NCBI RefSeq assembly: GCF_001665685.1 | Contig: NZ_LZTB01000030.1 | Coordinates: 1 to 64,000 of the forward strand | DNA: 64,000 nt | Source: Mycobacterium sp. 852013-50091_SCH5140682 | GTDB lineage: Bacteria > Actinomycetota > Actinomycetes > Mycobacteriales > Mycobacteriaceae | Reading direction: 5' to 3' | Shown here: piece after piece, positions 61,104-64,000 of the stretch | How the letters are laid out: every line of letters starts with the position of its first letter | Numbering within the stretch: position 1 is the first letter of the stretch | The notes under the pieces: generated by a model | The model's database searches: none | Told to the model about the DNA's origin: nothing | Seen by the model: the letters and a program-made list of their open reading frames with translations, nothing else | Made by a program: the position numbers and the translations under genes

Positions 61104-61733
61104 TCAGAGCGTGCCGAGGATGGCGCGCATGGTGTCGATCTCCTGCTGCTGCGTGGTCACGATGGCATGGGCCAGCTTGACCGCGTCCGGGTACTGACCA
61201 TCTTTGATTTCGTCCTGCGCCATGGTGATCGCACCCTCGTGGTGGGCGATCATCTGGGTCAGGTACAGCTTGGCGGCCTCGACGCCCTGGGCATCGCGCA
61301 GCGCGTTCATATCGGCGTCGGACATCATCCCCTGCATGGGCACCCCGGACATGCCGGGCATTCCGCCGTGCCCCATGTCGCCCGACGGCATCGGCGGCAT
61401 CGACGGGTTGCCCCACGCGGTGAGCCAACCCTGCATCTGCTGGATCTCCGGTGCCTGCGCAGCCTTGATCTGGGTGGCCAGGTCGGTGACGCGCTTGTCG
61501 ATGCCCTGCTTGGCCAGCAGCATGTCGCTCATCTCCACGGCCTGCTGGTGATGCGGAATCATGTGCTGGGCGAACATGACATCAGCATCGTTGTGTGAGC
61601 TGGGCGCCTGCGCTGCCGCGGAGGTGCTCGTCGTGGGACTGCTGGTTGCCGGGGTATTCGAAGAATTGGTACAGCCCGCCGCGATCGCAACGGTCGCGAG
61701 CGCGGCGGCCCCTATCGCCATGGTTCGTTTCAT
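61104..61733 (-). CDS. DUF305 lipoprotein, copper-locus type
   Basis: 209 residues. Signal peptide MKRTMAIGAAALATVAIAAG ends in the lipobox with C21. The body has the DUF305 double motif MIPHHQQAVEMSD and MIAHHEGAITMAQDE, each with two adjacent His, and a Met/His/Gly-rich segment between (MGHGGMPGMSGVPMQGMM). Such proteins are exported and often found near copper and other metal resistance genes. The Met-rich segment suggests Cu(I) binding. ATG 61733 is used; GTG 61739 is an alternative. It converges with the kinase gene, nine bases apart. Confidence 0.87.
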   Translation of the reverse strand: MKRTMAIGAAALATVAIAAGCTNSSNTPATSSPTTSTSAAAQAPSSHNDADVMFAQHMIPHHQQAVEMSDMLLAKQGIDKRVTDLATQIKAAQAPEIQQMQGWLTAWGNPSMPPMPSGDMGHGGMPGMSGVPMQGMMSDADMNALRDAQGVEAAKLYLTQMIAHHEGAITMAQDEIKDGQYPDAVKLAHAIVTTQQQEIDTMRAILGTL

Positions 61734-61813
61734 GTCCACACCTGCAGCCTGCCCCGGATCGATATGGCAGGCCTAGTCGTTCTGTGAAGATTCGATAAAG
61801 CTCGTCCGCGCGG

Positions 61814-62911
61814 TCAGGCAGGCCGTGCGCGGAACAGTTTCACCTCACCCTTGATGCCCTTGAGGCGTCGCGCACCGGCGAAAGACCAGGTGAACCGCTC
61901 ATTCTCGCCGATCGCCTCGCGGGTGGATTCCGCCACCAACACGCTGCCCGGCCGCGCCGCGCCGGTGACTCGGCTGGCCAGGTTGACCGGACTGCCGAAC
62001 CAGTCGCCGGCCCGGCTCACCGCGAGCCCGGTGGCCAGGCCCACCCGCAGCCGCGGGAAATCCTCGTCGGTCTCGGTGGCCGCCACCAGCGCCAGGGCCG
62101 CGTCCAGCAGGGCGGCAGGGTCGGGGCTGACCAACATGACCGCATCGCCGATGGTCTTGATCAGCCGCACCGGTCCCACTGCGACCTCGCGCGCGGCGTC
62201 AGCGAGCCGATTGGCCAACCGCTCGAGGTCCTCGGGAGGCACCACCTCACCCAGCCGCGTGAACCCCACCAGATCGGCGAAGGCCACGCTGACCACCCGG
62301 GCACCGGGCAGCGGCACTCCCTCGGCCCGCTCGGAAGCGTTGACCGCCTCAGTCTCCAGTGCGTGGCGCAACTGGACGAACAGCATGTCCTGGATCATCG
62401 GCCCGATCAGCGGTGCCACCTCGGCCACCAACTGCTCAGACGCCTGCGCGATCTGCAGCTCGGTGGCCCCGGGAGTCAGCACCGCCGCCAACGCCGCGTA
62501 GCGCATCACCTCGGCGGCCCGGCTCAGGCCCTCGGCAAGCACGCGCGTGATCAGCACGACCTGGTCGGGCTCGACACCCAGGTCGATGAAGCGCTGGGCG
62601 AGAGCCACGACCTCGGCGTCGGCCCGCGGCAGCACCACGGCGTCGGGATCGTCGACCGACTGCAACCCCATGGCCCGCTGCAGACGTTGCAGCAGCTCGA
62701 GATCGATACCGACCTGATCGCTGATCTCCCGCGCCGACACATACTGACCGTCGTCCCCGAGAATCCGGCGCGGAGCCAGCAGCGCCGGAGCGATCTCGTG
62801 GCGAATCTGCTCGACGGTGATTCCCCGGTCCAGCAGCCACGGGATCAACTCGGCACGTTCGGCGCGGGCTTCGCCTTCCAGACCATCGAGCAAACCGTCG
62901 TCTGACACCAC
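61814..62911 (-). CDS. Class III adenylyl cyclase with N-terminal regulatory domain (Rv1264-like)
   Basis: 365 residues. Residues 1-200 are an all-helical regulatory part, and 205-360 the catalytic domain. Metal-binding D213 ([12 protein letters not shown]) and D256 ([10 protein letters not shown]), adenine-specifying K252 and D303 ([10 protein letters not shown]), and transition-state N310/R314 (NLASRVTG) are all present. Rv1264 of M. tuberculosis, which has the same layout, is inhibited by its N-terminal domain and turned on at acidic pH. Start GTG 62911 gives the longest form; GTG 62908 would be leaderless, six bases after TACTTT. The gene lies beside a GAF-domain regulator on the same strand. 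Confidence 0.9.
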   Translation of the reverse strand: MVSDDGLLDGLEGEARAERAELIPWLLDRGITVEQIRHEIAPALLAPRRILGDDGQYVSAREISDQVGIDLELLQRLQRAMGLQSVDDPDAVVLPRADAEVVALAQRFIDLGVEPDQVVLITRVLAEGLSRAAEVMRYAALAAVLTPGATELQIAQASEQLVAEVAPLIGPMIQDMLFVQLRHALETEAVNASERAEGVPLPGARVVSVAFADLVGFTRLGEVVPPEDLERLANRLADAAREVAVGPVRLIKTIGDAVMLVSPDPAALLDAALALVAATETDEDFPRLRVGLATGLAVSRAGDWFGSPVNLASRVTGAARPGSVLVAESTREAIGENERFTWSFAGARRLKGIKGEVKLFRARPA

Positions 62912-62925
62912 GCCAAAGTATCGCG

Positions 62926-64000
62926 TCAGGGGATGGCGCGGACCGCTCGCACCGCCGGGGCCGTCGACGCGGTCAGCAGCGTCGTCATGTCCTGCGGGTA
63001 GCGGACGTCGACCAGCACCGAATCGGCGAACCGATACGGCTTGCCCGACAGCAGGCCGACGAACTGCTTGCGCAACCGGGACATCTCAGCGCGCACCGTC
63101 ACCACGCGAGAGCCGTCACCGTAGAGATCCGCGGCGAGCTCCTGCGCCGACCGGCCCTGCGGACAGGTGGCCAACACGAAAAGGATCTCGGCGTGCCTGC
63201 TGGAGATGCTGCGGCGCCAGTTGCCGAACTGCCCCACCATTTCCAGCGACGGTTCACTGTCGCGCAGATCGAGGGTGACCCGCGCCGGCGCCGGAGCCGG
63301 TTCGGCGTCGTCGGCAACCCGGAGCAGCCAGCCACCCGGCAGCGACTCCACGTCGCACATACCAAGCGGGGGTATCCACACCCGCCCCGGCAGGCCGTCC
63401 TCGGGCAACAACACCCGATTGTGCAGGGGCAGGGAATCCACCGCGGCCACCCAGCCGTCGGTGTCGACGGCCAGCGCCGGGCTGCGCATCCGCGCCAGGA
63501 TCGGCGCCGACACCGTGCGCAGCCGGTTGAGCGTGCGCTCGTGCACCTCACGCAGTTGGGACTCGGCCAGCCGAGCGACCAGGTCGACCAGCGCCACCGT
63601 GGTCGGATGCACGGTGGGAGCCGGCCCGGACACATCGACGATTCCGATCACCTGACCGGTACGTGGATCGCGGATCGGCGCACCGGCGCAGGTCCACGGG
63701 TGGTGGCTGCGCAGGAAGTGCTCGGCCGAGAAGATCTGCACCGCGGAATGTGAGACGAGGGCCGTACCAATTCCGTTGGTACCCACCGCATTTTCGCTCC
63801 AGCACGCCCCCTCGATGAAGCCGAGGCGGTCGGCGAGGGCAAGCACCCGAGGTGAACCCGACCGCCACAGCACGCGGCCACGCGCGTCGGCGATCACCAG
63901 GATGTTGTCGCCCTCCTGGATCACCGATTCGAGACCACGCGTGACGTCGCCGAGCACCCCGACCAACCCGGACGAGTGACGCAGCAGCTCCAGCCCGGTC
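62926..64000 (-). CDS. GAF-domain transcriptional regulator (partial, truncated at window end)
   Basis: The frame is open to the window edge, with at least 357 codons visible. It contains a GAF-type sensor ([60 protein letters not shown]) as in AcoR/DhaR activators, and a C-terminal winged-helix-like region with [20 protein letters not shown] and [18 protein letters not shown]. It lacks the AAA+ sigma-54 domain of AcoR, as expected in actinobacteria. It is probably a regulator of alcohol or ketone metabolism genes beyond the window. The start is not visible; TTG 63966 is an inner possibility only. It ends 14 bases before the cyclase start. Confidence 0.8.
   Translation of the reverse strand, partial: TGLELLRHSSGLVGVLGDVTRGLESVIQEGDNILVIADARGRVLWRSGSPRVLALADRLGFIEGACWSENAVGTNGIGTALVSHSAVQIFSAEHFLRSHHPWTCAGAPIRDPRTGQVIGIVDVSGPAPTVHPTTVALVDLVARLAESQLREVHERTLNRLRTVSAPILARMRSPALAVDTDGWVAAVDSLPLHNRVLLPEDGLPGRVWIPPLGMCDVESLPGGWLLRVADDAEPAPAPARVTLDLRDSEPSLEMVGQFGNWRRSISSRHAEILFVLATCPQGRSAQELAADLYGDGSRVVTVRAEMSRLRKQFVGLLSGKPYRFADSVLVDVRYPQDMTTLLTASTAPAVRAVRAIP

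Noticed and set aside
1..64000. CRISPR arrays, tRNA or rRNA genes, IS elements, phage integrases
   Set aside because: No spaced direct repeats, cloverleaf-like gaps, transposase motifs or integrase motifs were found in reading both strands; small RNAs cannot be excluded without a search.

Overview
The window is high-GC actinobacterial DNA from a Mycobacterium of the Mycolicibacterium (fast-grower) type. The main reason is gene order. Much of the right three quarters follows, in inverted orientation and with insertions, the M. tuberculosis stretch Rv1264 to Rv1287: Rv1264-like adenylyl cyclase, Rv1272c/Rv1273c ABC pair, lprB, lprC, sixA, the SbcD/SMC-like pair (Rv1277/Rv1278), the GMC oxidoreductase (Rv1279), oppABCD, canA (Rv1284), cysD, cysNC and an Rrf2 regulator (Rv1287). 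Typical mycobacterial traits are F420-type LLM oxidoreductases, DUF3558 lipoproteins, ATGA/GTGA-coupled operons and probable leaderless starts. I saw no tRNA, rRNA, IS element, phage gene or CRISPR array, and no stretch over 300 bases lacks a gene.

Layout. 0-9 kb: accessory genes, including a CadD-like transporter, a PadR regulator divergent from an NTF2-like/LLM oxidoreductase pair, and a coupled cassette of a small proline-rich protein, a Skp1-type (Gnt1-like) GlcNAc-transferase and a prolyl 4-hydroxylase, followed by MFS, LLM and TehA-type genes. 8.8-15 kb: a NarL-type two-component system with a DUF4097 protein, then small metabolic genes and the Rrf2 regulator. 15-21 kb: sulfate assimilation (cysQ, cysNC, cysD), an MFS exporter, a thioesterase and carbonic anhydrase. 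21-30 kb: a two-component system in line with two GT39 YkcA/B-like glycosyltransferases and a GT2-GtrA fusion, plus two small exported proteins. 30-38 kb: oppBCDA, an alpha/beta hydrolase, a DszC/SfnB-like flavoprotein and a DUF2231 membrane protein. 38-43 kb: GMC oxidoreductase, TetR, and a divergent NCS1 permease with a metallo-beta-lactamase-fold hydrolase. 43-52 kb: SMC/SbcD pair, sixA, lprC/lprB and a coupled ABC pair. 53-56 kb: a fully coupled DNA-alkylation-repair operon (alkyltransferase, sigma factor, second alkyltransferase, 2OG-Fe dioxygenase, stand-alone Ada metal-binding domain). 56-62 kb: a copper operon (copZ, secreted His-rich protein, Cu-ATPase) divergent from a two-component system and a DUF305 lipoprotein, with a RicR-type operator in between. 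62-64 kb: a pH-sensing-type adenylyl cyclase and a truncated GAF regulator.

Functional themes. Sulfur supply (cysDNCQ, oligopeptide/glutathione-type import, a desulfurisation-type flavoprotein, an Rrf2 regulator), envelope or protein glycosylation (two unrelated loci), alkylation damage and copper stress. The most novel-looking system is the prolyl-hydroxylase plus GlcNAc-transferase cassette at 3.4-5.2 kb, which resembles the eukaryotic Skp1 modification pathway and has a six-proline protein as its first gene. Also notable are two short leaderless upstream ORFs that run directly into cysD and oppB.
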